In this document: piece after piece, positions 7,961 through 17,019 of the stretch
How positions within the stretch are numbered: the stretch's first letter is position 1
How the letters are laid out: each line of letters opens with the position of its first letter
Source: Streptomyces venezuelae
Lineage (GTDB): Bacteria; Actinomycetota; Actinomycetes; Streptomycetales; Streptomycetaceae
Direction of reading: 5' to 3'
Length of the DNA: 64,000 nucleotides
Assembly (NCBI RefSeq): GCF_008642315.1
Contig: NZ_CP029192.1
Span: forward strand, 4,402,001 to 4,466,000
Notes under the pieces: model-generated
Told to the model about the DNA's origin: nothing
The model's input: only the letters and a program-made list of their open reading frames with translations
Databases searched by the model: none
Made by a program: the position numbers and the translations under genes

Positions 7961-9787
7961 ATGGGCCACTACAAGTCGAATCTCCGCGACATCGAGTTCA
8001 ACCTCTTCGAGGTGCTCGGCCGCGACAAGCTGTACGGCACCGGCCCGTTCGCGGAGATGGACGTCGACACCGCCAAGAGCATCCTCGACGAACTGCGCCG
8101 CCTCGCCGAGAACGAGCTGGCCGAGTCCTTCGAGGACGCGGACCGCAACCCGCCGGTCTTCGACCCGGCGACCAACACCGCACCCGTCCCGGCGTCCTTC
8201 AAGAAGAGCTACCAGGCCTTCATGGACTCCGAGTACTGGCGCCTCGGCCTGCCCGAGGAGATCGGCGGCACGACCTCCCCGCGCTCCCTGATCTGGGGGT
8301 ACGCGGAGCTGCTGCTCGGCGCGAACCCGGCCGTGTGGATGTACTCGTCGGGCCCCGCGTTCGCCGGCATCCTCTTCGAGGAGGGCAACGAGGCGCAGAA
8401 GAAGGTCGCCGAGATCGCCGTCGAGAAGCAGTGGGGCTCGACGATGGTCCTCACCGAGCCGGACGCCGGTTCGGACGTGGGCGCGGGCCGAACGAAGGCC
8501 GTGCAGCAGGAGGACGGCTCCTGGCACATCGAGGGCGTGAAGCGCTTCATCACGTCCGGTGAGCACGACATGTCGGAGAACATCCTCCACTACGTCCTCG
8601 CCCGCCCCGAGGGCCACGGGCCCGGCACGAAGGGCCTCTCCCTCTTCCTCGTACCGAAGTACGACTTCGACTGGGAGACCGGCGAGCTGGGCGAGCGCAA
8701 CGGCGTGTACGCGACGAACGTCGAGCACAAGATGGGCCTCAAGGCCTCCAACACGTGCGAGATGACGTTCGGCGACCAGCACCCCGCCAAGGGCTGGCTG
8801 ATCGGCGACAAGCACGACGGCATCCGCCAGATGTTCCGCATCATCGAGTTCGCCCGCATGATGGTCGGCACGAAGGCCATCGCCACGCTCTCCACGGGCT
8901 ACCTCAACGCCCTGGAGTACGCCAAGGAGCGCGTCCAGGGCCCCGACCTGGCCCAGTTCATGGACAAGACCGCGCCGAAGGTGACGATCACTCACCACCC
9001 GGACGTGCGCCGCTCCCTGATGACGCAGAAGGCGTACGCGGAGGGCATGCGCGCCCTGGTGCTCCACACGGCTGCCGTCCAGGACGACATCCAGGTCAAG
9101 GAGGCCGCGGGCGAGGACGCGTCGCAGCTGCACGCCCTCAACGACCTGCTCCTGCCCATCGTGAAGGGCTACGGCTCGGAGAAGTCGTACGAGCAGCTGG
9201 CGCAGTCGCTCCAGACGTTCGGCGGCTCGGGGTACCTCCAGGAGTACCCGATCGAGCAGTACATCCGGGACGCCAAGATCGACACCCTCTACGAGGGCAC
9301 GACGGCCATCCAGGGCCAGGACTACTTCTTCCGGAAGATCGTCCGCAACCAGGGCGCCGCGCTCAACGGCCTCGCCGAGGAGATCAAGAAGTTCCTCGCG
9401 GTCGGCACGGGCGGCGAGGCGCTGGCCGGCGCCCGCGAGGAGCTGGCCAAGGCCGCGGTCGAGCTGGAGGCCATCGTCGGCGTCATGCTCACCGACCTCG
9501 CGGCCACGGAGCAGGACGTCAAGTCCATCTACAAGGTGGGCCTCAACACGACCCGCCTCCTGATGGCCTCGGGCGACGTGGTCGTCGGCTACCTGCTGCT
9601 GCGCGGCGCCGCGGTGGCCGCCGAGAAGCTGGAGACGGCCTCGGCCAAGGACAAGTCCTTCTACGAGGGCAAGATCGCGGCGGCCAAGTTCTTCGCCACC
9701 AACGTCCTCCCGAACGTCGCCTCCGAGCGCAAGCTCGCCGAGGCGGTCGACCTGGACCTGATGGAGCTGGACGAGGCGGCGTTCTAG
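7961..9787 (+). CDS. Acyl-CoA dehydrogenase (long, FadE5-like)
   Basis: FAD enzyme of 608 residues that introduces the alpha-beta double bond in acyl-CoA beta-oxidation. Dehydrogenase N, middle and C domains occupy about 75-465 ([14 protein letters not shown] middle-domain motif; [17 protein letters not shown]). The segment LYEGTTAIQ carries the catalytic glutamate. About 130 extra C-terminal residues form the extension typical of the 600-residue actinobacterial class. ATG at 7961 follows GGAG with eight-base spacing. It is transcribed alone, divergent from the sseB-like gene, and is followed by a strong hairpin. Confidence 0.93.
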   Translation: MGHYKSNLRDIEFNLFEVLGRDKLYGTGPFAEMDVDTAKSILDELRRLAENELAESFEDADRNPPVFDPATNTAPVPASFKKSYQAFMDSEYWRLGLPEEIGGTTSPRSLIWGYAELLLGANPAVWMYSSGPAFAGILFEEGNEAQKKVAEIAVEKQWGSTMVLTEPDAGSDVGAGRTKAVQQEDGSWHIEGVKRFITSGEHDMSENILHYVLARPEGHGPGTKGLSLFLVPKYDFDWETGELGERNGVYATNVEHKMGLKASNTCEMTFGDQHPAKGWLIGDKHDGIRQMFRIIEFARMMVGTKAIATLSTGYLNALEYAKERVQGPDLAQFMDKTAPKVTITHHPDVRRSLMTQKAYAEGMRALVLHTAAVQDDIQVKEAAGEDASQLHALNDLLLPIVKGYGSEKSYEQLAQSLQTFGGSGYLQEYPIEQYIRDAKIDTLYEGTTAIQGQDYFFRKIVRNQGAALNGLAEEIKKFLAVGTGGEALAGAREELAKAAVELEAIVGVMLTDLAATEQDVKSIYKVGLNTTRLLMASGDVVVGYLLLRGAAVAAEKLETASAKDKSFYEGKIAAAKFFATNVLPNVASERKLAEAVDLDLMELDEAAF

Positions 9788-9825
9788 TCCGCCCTGCCCG
9801 TAGGAGCCCCTTTCGCACGTCAGCG

Positions 9826-9862
9826 CGATGCCGCCACTCGATCCTTTCGGGTGGCGGCATCG
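9826..9862 (+). terminator. Hairpin terminator after the acyl-CoA dehydrogenase
   Basis: Perfect 12-bp stem (CGATGCCGCCAC at 9826-9837 pairing with 9851-9862) around a 13-nt loop, 38 bp after the stop codon. There is no T-tract, as is usual in Streptomyces. Confidence 0.75.
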
Positions 9863-9919
9863 TCGCATGCCCTGGGTACGCTGACGGAACGGCCGAGAAT
9901 CCCGTCCATGGGAGGAACC

Positions 9920-10531
9920 ATGACCGCCGAGCCCCGCACCGAAGCGCTGCACGCACTCCAGCCCGACGGCTCGGCGTGGCCGATGCCGCCTCAGGACGGC
10001 TACACGACGGACGACTTCTTCAGCCTCGACCTCCCGCCGCACACAGAGTTGATCGACGGGAGCCTGATCTTCGTGAGTCCGCAGCGCAAGTTCCACACGC
10101 TGGCGATGGACCTCTTGGTGAACGGGGTGCGCGCCACCGTCCCCGATCACCTGCGGGTCCGCCGCGAAATGGCCGTCGTCCTCGGCCGTAAGCAAGCACC
10201 CGAGCCGGACCTCGTGGTGGTGGCCGCGGAGGCCGACGCCGACCAGACCCAGACCCGCTACCAGGCCGATGACGTCCTGCTCGCCGTCGAGGTCGTCTCT
10301 CCCGACTCCGTGGAGCGCGACCAGGACACCAAGCCCCGCAAGTACGCGGCGGCCGGAATCCGGCACTACTGGCTGGTCACCATGGACGAGAACAACCGTC
10401 CCGCCGTCCACACCTACGAGCTCGACCCGCACACCGGAACGTACGCGCCCACCGGCATCCACCACGACCGGCTCAAGCTCGCCGTGCCGTTCACGATCGA
10501 CATCGACCTCACCGAGATCGACCGCCTCTGA
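9920..10531 (+). CDS. Uma2-like putative endonuclease (DUF820)
   Basis: Protein of 203 residues with a PD-(D/E)XK nuclease fold as in the Uma2 family. Visible core: PEPDLVVVAAEA (acidic ligand) and VLLAVEVVSPDS, then RKYAAAGIRHYWLV, a family hallmark. ATG at 9920 is preceded by GGAGG at 9911-9915; earlier in-frame starts give a non-homologous N-terminus. These genes occur in many copies in Streptomyces and their biological role is unsettled. Its last codons are 42 bp from the aminopeptidase. Confidence 0.85.
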   Translation: MTAEPRTEALHALQPDGSAWPMPPQDGYTTDDFFSLDLPPHTELIDGSLIFVSPQRKFHTLAMDLLVNGVRATVPDHLRVRREMAVVLGRKQAPEPDLVVVAAEADADQTQTRYQADDVLLAVEVVSPDSVERDQDTKPRKYAAAGIRHYWLVTMDENNRPAVHTYELDPHTGTYAPTGIHHDRLKLAVPFTIDIDLTEIDRL

Positions 10532-10573
10532 TCGCCCCGCCACCCGGACAGCCGCCCCATTAGGCTGGCTGGC

Positions 10574-11872
10574 ATGCGCACACCCTCCGGGCCCTTCGAC
10601 CGTGGCCACACCGAAGACCTCATGACCTTCCTCGCGGCGAGCCCCACGCCGTACCACGCCGTGGCGAGCGCCGCCGAGCGTCTTGAGAAGGCCGGTTTCC
10701 GGCAGGTCGAGGAGACCGACGCCTGGGACGGCACGACCGGCGGCAAGTACGTGCTCCGCGGCGGCGCCATCGTCGCCTGGTACGTCCCCGAGGGCGCCAG
10801 TGCGCACACCCCCTTCCGCATCATCGGCGCCCACACCGACTCCCCCAACCTGCGCGTGAAGCCGCAGCCCGACGCGGGCGCCCACGGCTGGCGGCAGGTC
10901 GCCGTGGAGATCTACGGCGGGCCGCTGCTCAACTCCTGGCTCGACCGCGACCTCGGCCTCGCCGGACGCCTCTCCCTGCGCGACGGCACCACGCGGCTCG
11001 TGGACATCGACCGGCCGCTGCTGCGCGTGCCCCAACTGGCCATCCACATGGACCGGTCCGTGCACACCGACGGGCTCAAGCTCGACAAGCAGAAGCACAT
11101 GCAGCCCATCTGGGGCCTCGGTCACGACGTCCACGAGGGCGACCTGATCCGCTTCCTGGAGGACGAGACCGGCCTCGACGAGGACGACGTCACCGGCTGG
11201 GACCTCATGACGTACGCCATCGAGCCGCCCGCCTTCCTCGGCCGCGACCGCGAACTGGTGGCCGGGCCCCGCATGGACAACCTCCTGTCCGTGCACTCCG
11301 CGACCGCGGCCCTCACCGCCGTCGCCGCCCAGGAGAACCTCCCGTACATCCCCGTGCTCGCCGCCTTCGACCACGAGGAGAACGGCTCGCAGTCCGACAC
11401 CGGCGCCGACGGCCCGCTGCTCGGCAGCGTCCTGGAGCGGTCCGTGTTCGCGCGCGGCGGCTCGTACGAGGACAAGGCGCGCGCCTTCGCGGGGACCGTC
11501 TGCCTCTCCTCCGACACCGGGCACGCCGTCCACCCCAACTACGCGGAGCGGCACGACCCCACGCACCACCCGCGCGCCAACGGCGGACCGATCCTCAAGG
11601 TCAACGTGAACAACCGTTACGCCACGGACGGTTCGGGCCGCGCGGTCTTCGCCGCCGCGTGCGAGAAGGCGGGCGTCCCCTTCCAGTCGTTCGTCTCCAA
11701 CAACGCGATGCCGTGCGGCACGACGATCGGCCCCATCACCGCGGCGCGGCACGGCATCAAGACCGTCGACATCGGCGTCGCGATCCTCTCCATGCACAGC
11801 GTGCGCGAGCTGTGCGGCGCCGACGACCCGCACATGCTGGCCAACGCGCTGGTGGCGTTCCTGGAGGGCTGA
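10574..11872 (+). CDS. M18 family aminopeptidase
   Basis: Cytoplasmic zinc metallo-aminopeptidase of 432 residues that releases N-terminal acidic or neutral residues from peptides. M18 signatures: AHTDSPNLRVKP (first metal His), AFDHEENGSQSDTGADG (catalytic Glu pair), SSDTGHAVHPNY and NNAMPCGTTIGPITAARHG; length is normal for the family. Start ATG at 10574. It ends before a hairpin at 11894-11923. Confidence 0.93.
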   Translation: MRTPSGPFDRGHTEDLMTFLAASPTPYHAVASAAERLEKAGFRQVEETDAWDGTTGGKYVLRGGAIVAWYVPEGASAHTPFRIIGAHTDSPNLRVKPQPDAGAHGWRQVAVEIYGGPLLNSWLDRDLGLAGRLSLRDGTTRLVDIDRPLLRVPQLAIHMDRSVHTDGLKLDKQKHMQPIWGLGHDVHEGDLIRFLEDETGLDEDDVTGWDLMTYAIEPPAFLGRDRELVAGPRMDNLLSVHSATAALTAVAAQENLPYIPVLAAFDHEENGSQSDTGADGPLLGSVLERSVFARGGSYEDKARAFAGTVCLSSDTGHAVHPNYAERHDPTHHPRANGGPILKVNVNNRYATDGSGRAVFAAACEKAGVPFQSFVSNNAMPCGTTIGPITAARHGIKTVDIGVAILSMHSVRELCGADDPHMLANALVAFLEG

Positions 11873-11893
11873 GCTCCGAATACCTGTGTGGCC

Positions 11894-11923
11894 ACGGAGC
11901 CTTCGGGTACTCGGAGGCTCCGT
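11894..11923 (+). terminator. Hairpin terminator after the M18 aminopeptidase
   Basis: ACGGAGCC (11894-11901) pairs with GGCTCCGT (11916-11923) around a 14-nt loop, about 20 bp after the aminopeptidase stop and upstream of the small membrane protein gene. Confidence 0.6.
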
Positions 11924-11949
11924 AGCCACTACGCAGGGAGGCGGTCCTT

Positions 11950-12180
11950 ATGGGCCTCGGCGGATGCATACTTCTGATCGCCGTGGGTGCCATCCTCACG
12001 TTCGCGACCGACTGGGAGATGGACGGGCTCAATGTCACCGTCGCCGGTCTCATCATGATGGCCGTGGGACTCATCGGTGTCGCCGTCTTCACCAGCATCG
12101 CCCGGCGCAGGAGGGCGGTGGTCCCGCCGGTCGCCCAGACGACCGTCGTCGACCCGGACCAGCAGCCCCGCAGCTACTGA
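11950..12180 (+). CDS. Small membrane protein, DUF6458-like
   Basis: 76-residue protein with two hydrophobic segments (about 3-20, LGGCILLIAVGAILTFA; about 29-50, VTVAGLIMMAVGLIGVAVF) and a short polar cytoplasmic tail (ARRRRAVVPP). It matches a small actinobacterial two-helix family of unknown function. A GGGAGG-like ribosome-binding site (11936-11942) precedes ATG at 11950. Confidence 0.75.
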   Translation: MGLGGCILLIAVGAILTFATDWEMDGLNVTVAGLIMMAVGLIGVAVFTSIARRRRAVVPPVAQTTVVDPDQQPRSY

Positions 12181-12233
12181 CACGCCCCGGCACGACGTGT
12201 CCGAAGTGCGGCGGTACGGGGTAGTCATGCGCC

Positions 12234-12734
12234 ATGAGACTTCTCGTACGCGACCGCATGCTCGGCATCGGTGACGACTACTGGATCGAGGACGACCAGG
12301 GCCGCAAGGTCTTCCTCGTCGACGGCAAGGCCATGCGCCTGCGCGAGATCTTCGAGCTGAAGGACATGCAGGGCAGGGTGCTCATCGACATCCACGCCAA
12401 GATGCTCTCCCTGCGCGACACGATGGTCATCGAGCGGGAGGGCGAGCCGCTCGCCCGGGTGAAGCGCAAACGCCTGTCGCTGCTGCGCAACCACTACCGC
12501 GTGGAGCTGGTCGACGGCACGGAGCTGGACGTCAGCGGCAAGATCCTCGACCGCGAGTTCGCCATCGAGTACGACGGCGAGCTGCTCGCGGACATCTCGC
12601 GCCGCTGGTTCAGCGTCCGCGAGGCGTACGGCCTCCAGGTCGTCCGCGAGGACGCCGACCCCGCGCTCCTCCTGGCCGTGGCGGTCTGCGTGATCCGCCT
12701 GGCGGAGAAGGAACGGGAGGGGGACGACGACTGA
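12234..12734 (+). CDS. LURP-one-related (DUF567) protein
   Basis: 166-residue protein with the tubby-like beta-barrel fold of the LURP-one family. The pattern is repeated strands with short turns: YWIEDDQGRKVFLVDGKAMR, IFELKDMQGRVLIDIHAK, then the hydrophobic C-terminal helix (PALLLAVAVCVIRLAEKE). No catalytic residues are known for the family; lipid or membrane association has been proposed. ATG at 12234 has no clear ribosome-binding site, so translation may be leaderless. It is convergent with the amidase gene across the hairpin array. Confidence 0.8.
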   Translation: MRLLVRDRMLGIGDDYWIEDDQGRKVFLVDGKAMRLREIFELKDMQGRVLIDIHAKMLSLRDTMVIEREGEPLARVKRKRLSLLRNHYRVELVDGTELDVSGKILDREFAIEYDGELLADISRRWFSVREAYGLQVVREDADPALLLAVAVCVIRLAEKEREGDDD

Positions 12735-12760
12735 GCCGCCGGGACCCCGGACCCCGCGCC

Positions 12761-13050
12761 CAAGACTCGCGACGAAGTCGCGTTCAGGGGGCGCGGGGAA
12801 ACCGCGTTCAGGCTCGCGGCGGACCCGCGTTCAAGGCTCGCGACGGACCCGCGCTCAGGGCTCGCGACGGACCCGCGTTCAAAGGGGCGCGGCGGACCCG
12901 CGTTCAAGGCTCGCGGCGAAGCCGCGTTCAGAGGGCGCGGCGGAGCCGCGTTCAAGGGGCGCGGGGAACTGCGCGACCAGCCACGACGCACCCGCAGCGG
13001 CAAACGGATTGAGGGGCGCGGGGAACTGCGCGACCGGCCACGACGGCCCC
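12761..13050. repeat. Tandem hairpin array with a 24-nt pitch, joined to two GC-rich intergenic elements
   Basis: Eight units, each containing CGCGTTCA and a small hairpin, follow one another. Hairpins start at 12768, 12792, 12815, 12839, 12863, 12888, 12912 and 12936. The stems vary but stay paired: CGCGAC-GAA-GTCGCG, CGCGGC-GAA-GCCGCG, CGCGG-GGAAA-CCGCG, and 4-bp versions. A ninth hairpin at 12960, still in register, lies in the element GGGGCGCGGGGAACTGCGCG. A second copy of that element is at 13014-13033. The array fills the 327-bp gap between convergent genes. No open reading frame here is convincing. Confidence 0.85.
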
Positions 13051-13053
13051 GCA

Positions 13054-13074
13054 GCCGCGGCTCAGAGCCGCGGC
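13054..13074. terminator. Perfect inverted repeat containing the amidase stop codon
   Basis: GCCGCGGCTC (13054-13063) and GAGCCGCGGC (13065-13074) form a 10-bp perfect inverted repeat around one base. The TGA stop of the leftward amidase gene (13062-13064) sits in the centre. It can act in either direction and closes the hairpin array. Confidence 0.6.
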
Positions 13075-13871
13075 GGTGGAGCCTGTCCCAGGAGCCGGTC
13101 CTTCAGGGCCGGGAACTGCTCGCGGGTCGCCGAGACCTTCCCGGGATCGAGATCGACCGTGAGGACCTCCTCACCCTCGCCCGCCTCCGCGAGGACCTCA
13201 CCCCACGGGTCGACGACCACACTGTGCCCCGCCTGCGGCACCCCCGCATGCGCCCCACCCGTACCGCACGCCAACACGTACACCTGGTCCTCGACCGCCC
13301 GCGCCCGAGCGAACAGCAACCAGTGCTCAAGCCGCCGCGCGGGCCACCCCGCGGGCACCACGAACATCTCGGCGCCCGCGTCGACGAGCCCCCGGAAGAG
13401 CTCGGGAAAGCGCAGGTCGTAGCAGGTCGCGAGGCCGAACGTGGCGTCCGGCGTGCGGAACGTCGCCAGCTCGGAACCGGCCGCCATCATGACGGCCTCG
13501 CCCTTGTCGAAGCCGAAGCGGTGGATCTTCCGGTACGCCGCGGCGAGTTCACCGGCCGGCGAGAAGACGAGCGAGGTGTTGTACAGCGGCCCGTCAGGGT
13601 CGCGCTCGGGGATCGAGCCCGCGTGCAGCCAGACGCCCGCCTCGCTCGCGGCCTTCGACATGGCCTCGTACGTCGCGCCTTCGAGGGGCTCCGCCTCGTC
13701 GGCGAAGGCCTCGTGGGCGAAGGCGCCCGTGGTCCACAGTTCGGGGAGAACGACCAGATCCGACCCGTCCCGCGCGCTCACCTCACGTACCAGTGAAGCG
13801 ACCCGCGTACGACGGGAATTGACCGGTTCGTCCTCGTCTACGGCGATCTGGATGAGAGAGGCGCGCACACT
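13062..13871 (-). CDS. Carbon-nitrogen hydrolase (nitrilase superfamily amidase)
   Basis: 269-residue cytoplasmic amidase. The Glu-Lys-Cys triad is clear: DLVVLPELW, YRKIHRFGF and ATCYDLRFPELF. The last motif resembles omega-amidase/Nit2-type enzymes that hydrolyse 2-oxoglutaramate-like amides, but the substrate is uncertain. GTG at 13871 (VRASLIQIAV) begins exactly at the family's first beta-strand; an in-frame ATG at 13919 would add 16 unrelated residues. It is divergent from the mycothiol-dependent enzyme gene at 14004. Confidence 0.88.
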   Translation of the reverse strand, partial: SVRASLIQIAVDEDEPVNSRRTRVASLVREVSARDGSDLVVLPELWTTGAFAHEAFADEAEPLEGATYEAMSKAASEAGVWLHAGSIPERDPDGPLYNTSLVFSPAGELAAAYRKIHRFGFDKGEAVMMAAGSELATFRTPDATFGLATCYDLRFPELFRGLVDAGAEMFVVPAGWPARRLEHWLLFARARAVEDQVYVLACGTGGAHAGVPQAGHSVVVDPWGEVLAEAGEGEEVLTVDLDPGKVSATREQFPALKDRLLGQAPPPRL

Positions 13872-14003
13872 ACCACCGTCCTGGCATTCGAGTCGGCAAC
13901 ACGGGCCTACGATCGTCACACGAAAGCACTGCCGGGGTGCCTGCGGGCAGCGTAACTTAACGTCTCAGACACCCACCGCCCGCGTACAACCGCAAGGGGT
14001 CCC

Positions 14004-14828
14004 GTGAGTCTCCATCCCAGCCTGCAAACCTACGCCGATGCCTGGACGCACTCCGTCGAAGCGATATCCGAGCTGGTGTCGCCGCTCGCCGAGGGGGAGT
14101 GGAACTGGGCCACCCCCTGCCCCGGCTGGTCGGTGCGCGACATCGTCTCCCATGTCATAGGCCTGGACTGCGAGATGCTGGGCGACCCCCGCCCCATCCA
14201 CACCCTGCCCCGCGACCTGTACCACGTGCAGACCGAGGGCCAGCGGTACATGGAGATGCAGGTCGACGTGCGGCGCCACCACACCGCGCCGGAGATGACC
14301 TCCGAGCTGGAGTACACGATCATCCGCCGCTCCCGGCAGCTGCGGAACGAGTCGCGGGAGCCGTCCACCAAGATCCGCGGCCCCCTCGGCTCCGAGCAGA
14401 CCCTCGAACTGGCCATGCGGCTGCGGGCCTTCGACGTGTGGGTGCACGAACAGGATCTCCGTACGACCCTGCGCAAGCCCGGCAACCTCGACTCCCCCGG
14501 GGCGTACGTGGCACGGGACCTGCTCCTCAAGGGCCTCCCGAAGGTCGTCGGCGAGAAGGCCGGCGCCCCCGCGAACTCGGCCGTCGTCTTCGACGTCAGC
14601 GGACCCGTCGAGTTCCTGCGCACGGTCCGCATCGACGCCGAGGGCAAGGGCACCGTCGACAACGCGCCCTCGCTCGGCCCGCTCGCCACCCTCGGCCTCG
14701 ACTGGGAGACGTACTTCAGGCTCGCCTGCGGCCGCGTGACGTACGCGTCCGTCGCGGACCGCGTCAAGGCCGAGGGCGACCACGACCTGGCGGACGCGAT
14801 CCTGCGGAACTTCGCGGTGACGCCGTAG
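14004..14828 (+). CDS. Maleylpyruvate isomerase family mycothiol-dependent enzyme
   Basis: 274-residue member of the DinB-like four-helix-bundle family that uses mycothiol, the actinobacterial thiol. The N-terminal domain has TPCPGWSVRDIVSHVIGLD (first metal His) and RAFDVWVHEQDLR (second His); the C-terminal part is the SCP2-like domain. Actual reactions in this family range from isomerisation to thiol transfer; none can be assigned. GTG at 14004 follows AAGGGGT. It is convergent with the MFS gene, 16 bp apart. Confidence 0.82.
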   Translation: MSLHPSLQTYADAWTHSVEAISELVSPLAEGEWNWATPCPGWSVRDIVSHVIGLDCEMLGDPRPIHTLPRDLYHVQTEGQRYMEMQVDVRRHHTAPEMTSELEYTIIRRSRQLRNESREPSTKIRGPLGSEQTLELAMRLRAFDVWVHEQDLRTTLRKPGNLDSPGAYVARDLLLKGLPKVVGEKAGAPANSAVVFDVSGPVEFLRTVRIDAEGKGTVDNAPSLGPLATLGLDWETYFRLACGRVTYASVADRVKAEGDHDLADAILRNFAVTP

Positions 14829-14844
14829 CGCCACGACAGCACGG

Positions 14845-16152
14845 TCAGGCGGGGACGTGCACGGCCTCGACACGGCTGGCGACGAGCTGCTCCCGCTCCC
14901 TGCGCACGGCGCGCGACTTGAGGCGCAGGATCTGGACGAGGCCGAACGCCTCCAGGACGAAGACGGCGGAGAACGCGATCCGGTAGTTGTCGCCGGTCGC
15001 GTCGAGCAGCACGCCGATCGCGAGCAGGGTCGTCATGGAGGCGATGAAGCCGCCCATGTTGGTGATGCCGGACGCCGTGCCCTGCCGCTCCGGCGGGTTC
15101 GCGGGCCGCGCGAAGTCGAAGCCGATCATGGAGGCGGGGCCACAGGCGCCGAGGACCGTGCACAGGACGATCAGCAGCCACATCGGGGCGTGGTCGCCCG
15201 GGTAGGCGAGCGTCGCGCCCCAGGCCGTCGCCGTCGTCCCGATGGTGCCGAGGGCCAGCGGGAGACGCGCGGCGTGGTGCCGGGCCACGATCTGGCCGTA
15301 GACGAGGCCGATGACCATGTTGGACAGCACGACGAGCGTGAGCAGCTCGCCGGCCGTCGCGCGGGACAGGCCCTGGGCCTCGACGAGGAAGGGCAGGCCC
15401 CACAGCAGCAGGAACACCATCGCGGGGAACTGCGTCGTGAAGTGCACCCACAGGCCGAGCCGGGTGCCGGGCTCCCGCCAGGACAGCGCGATCTGCTTGC
15501 GCACGAACGCCGCTCCGGTGTGCGGCACCGGCTCCGGCTCGTGGCCCTCGGGGTGGTCCTTCAGGAACAGCGACATGAGGACGAGGACGACGACACCGCA
15601 CAGCGCGCTGCCGGCGAACGCGGCCGTCCAGCCGACGGAGTGCAGCAGCCGCGCCAGGACGAGCGTCGACACGAGGTTGCCCGCCATGCCGACCAGGCCC
15701 GCGAGCTGGGCGACCATCGGGCCGCGCCGGGCCGGGAACCAGCGGGTGCCGAGCCGCAGGACGCTGATGAAGGTCAGCGCGTCACCGCAGCCGAGCAGGG
15801 CGCGGGAGACGAGCGCCATCGCGTACGTCGGTGAGAAGGCGAAGCCGAGCTGCCCGATCGTGAAGAGGACCACTCCGATGGTCAGCACCTTCTTGGTGCC
15901 GAGCCGGTCGACCATCAGGCCGACGGGTATCTGCATGCCCGCGTAGACGAGCAGCTGGAGTATGGAGAAGGTCGACAGCGCCGACGCGTTGACGTGGAAG
16001 CGGTCCGCGGCGTCGAGGCCCGCGACGCCGAGCGACGTCCGGAAGATGACGGCGACGAAGTAGACGGCGACGCCGATGGACCAGACGAGGACGGCCTTCC
16101 TGCCGCCGGGGGGATCACCGGGCAGGGCGACGGGTGCGGTGGCGGAGCTCAT
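14845..16152 (-). CDS. MFS transporter
   Basis: 435-residue major facilitator with about 12 transmembrane helices. The first helix is VWSIGVAVYFVAVIFRTSLG and the loop 2-3 motif is GLMVDRLGTKKVL. The overall pattern resembles anion/organic-acid or nitrate-type porters, but the substrate is unknown. Its ATG overlaps the TGA of the upstream GntR gene (ATGA), so translation is probably coupled and the regulator probably controls this transporter. Confidence 0.87.
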   Translation of the reverse strand: MSSATAPVALPGDPPGGRKAVLVWSIGVAVYFVAVIFRTSLGVAGLDAADRFHVNASALSTFSILQLLVYAGMQIPVGLMVDRLGTKKVLTIGVVLFTIGQLGFAFSPTYAMALVSRALLGCGDALTFISVLRLGTRWFPARRGPMVAQLAGLVGMAGNLVSTLVLARLLHSVGWTAAFAGSALCGVVVLVLMSLFLKDHPEGHEPEPVPHTGAAFVRKQIALSWREPGTRLGLWVHFTTQFPAMVFLLLWGLPFLVEAQGLSRATAGELLTLVVLSNMVIGLVYGQIVARHHAARLPLALGTIGTTATAWGATLAYPGDHAPMWLLIVLCTVLGACGPASMIGFDFARPANPPERQGTASGITNMGGFIASMTTLLAIGVLLDATGDNYRIAFSAVFVLEAFGLVQILRLKSRAVRREREQLVASRVEAVHVPA

Positions 16153-16838
16153 CGGACCTCGCCCCGCGCCAGGTTCTGGAACCAGCCGACGTGCCGGGTG
16201 ACCACGGCGACCGCCGCGTCCGCGTCGCCGAGGCGCAGCGCGTCGAGGATCTCCTCGTGCTCGACGAGGGTCTTCGCGATCCGGTCGGGGTGGGAGTGCA
16301 TCACGGCGACGCCCATCCGCAGCTGCCGGTCGCGCAGCTGGTCGTAGAGGCGGGAGAGGATCTCGTTGCCGCCGCTGCGCACGATCTCCGCGTGGAAGCA
16401 GCGGTCGGTGACGGCGGCCTCGGCGAGGTCACCGGCGGCGGCCTGCGCGCGCTGCCGGTCGAGGAGCTCGTCGAGGCGTTCGATCAGGCCCGCGGGCGCG
16501 GGCACCGCCTTGCGCACGGAGTGCGTCTCGACCAGCAGCCGCGTCTCGACGACGTCCGCGATCTCCTGCGCGGAGACGGGCAGCACCAGCGCGCCCTTCT
16601 TCGGGTAGAGCCGCAGCAGCCCCTCGACCTCCAGCTTCAGCAGCGCCTCGCGCACGGGGGTGCGGGACACCCCCACGGCCTCGGCGAGCTCGCCCTCGGT
16701 GAGGAGCGTGCCGCCTTCGTAGCGGCGCTCCAGGACGGCCTGCTTGACGTGCGCGTAGACGCGCTCGGCGGCGGGGGGACGTTTGGCGGGGGCGGCGGAG
16801 GAGGTGGAGGTGTCGGGGGCGAGAGCGGAGGCTGGCAT
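16149..16838 (-). CDS. GntR family (FadR subfamily) transcriptional regulator
   Basis: 229-residue DNA-binding regulator. The winged helix lies at about 20-85 (LLTEGELAEAVGVSRTPVREALLKLE is the recognition region) and the all-helical FCD ligand domain at about 95-225, with metal/ligand residues in DRCFHAEIVRSGGN and VEHEEILDALR. ATG at 16838 gives the normal FadR-type N-terminus; the open frame extends further upstream without family similarity. A palindromic candidate operator (16851-16875) sits just before the start. It heads a two-gene operon with the MFS transporter. Confidence 0.88.
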   Translation of the reverse strand: MPASALAPDTSTSSAAPAKRPPAAERVYAHVKQAVLERRYEGGTLLTEGELAEAVGVSRTPVREALLKLEVEGLLRLYPKKGALVLPVSAQEIADVVETRLLVETHSVRKAVPAPAGLIERLDELLDRQRAQAAAGDLAEAAVTDRCFHAEIVRSGGNEILSRLYDQLRDRQLRMGVAVMHSHPDRIAKTLVEHEEILDALRLGDADAAVAVVTRHVGWFQNLARGEVR

Positions 16839-16850
16839 GCGCACAGCATA

Positions 16851-16875
16851 GATACAACAGGTATACAGGGGTATC
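16851..16875. promoter_or_regulatory. Candidate GntR operator
   Basis: GATAC (16851-16855), central palindrome GTATAC (16861-16866) and GTATC (16871-16875) make a near-symmetric 25-bp site 13 bp from the regulator's start codon. Binding here would block initiation, so autoregulation is the simplest reading. A relaxed DnaA-like 9-mer (CTGTCCACA) lies next to it at 16877-16885. Confidence 0.45.
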
Positions 16876-17019
16876 TCTGTCCACATGGCGGGCACCCCGG
16901 CGCGGACATCGCCTGAATTTCCCCGGCACATCAGCGCATCCATCCGCCCCTCTCGTTCGTCTACTGAGTGAGCGGCACCCTCATGCAGCCGCAGCCCAGG
17001 GGCATTTGGAGCATTTGTC

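Noticed and set aside
7916..11929. 1337-codon open frame on the minus strand
   Set aside because: It lies opposite acyl-CoA dehydrogenase, Uma2-like and M18 genes, all with clear motifs. Its translation is a His/Asp/Val/Leu-rich shadow typical of GC-rich third positions.
12761..12960. CRISPR array
   Set aside because: Units are contiguous with no unique spacers, and no cas genes are present; it is a tandem hairpin repeat.
16877..16885. Fifth DnaA box (CTGTCCACA)
   Set aside because: Matches only the relaxed consensus; kept out of the count of four.
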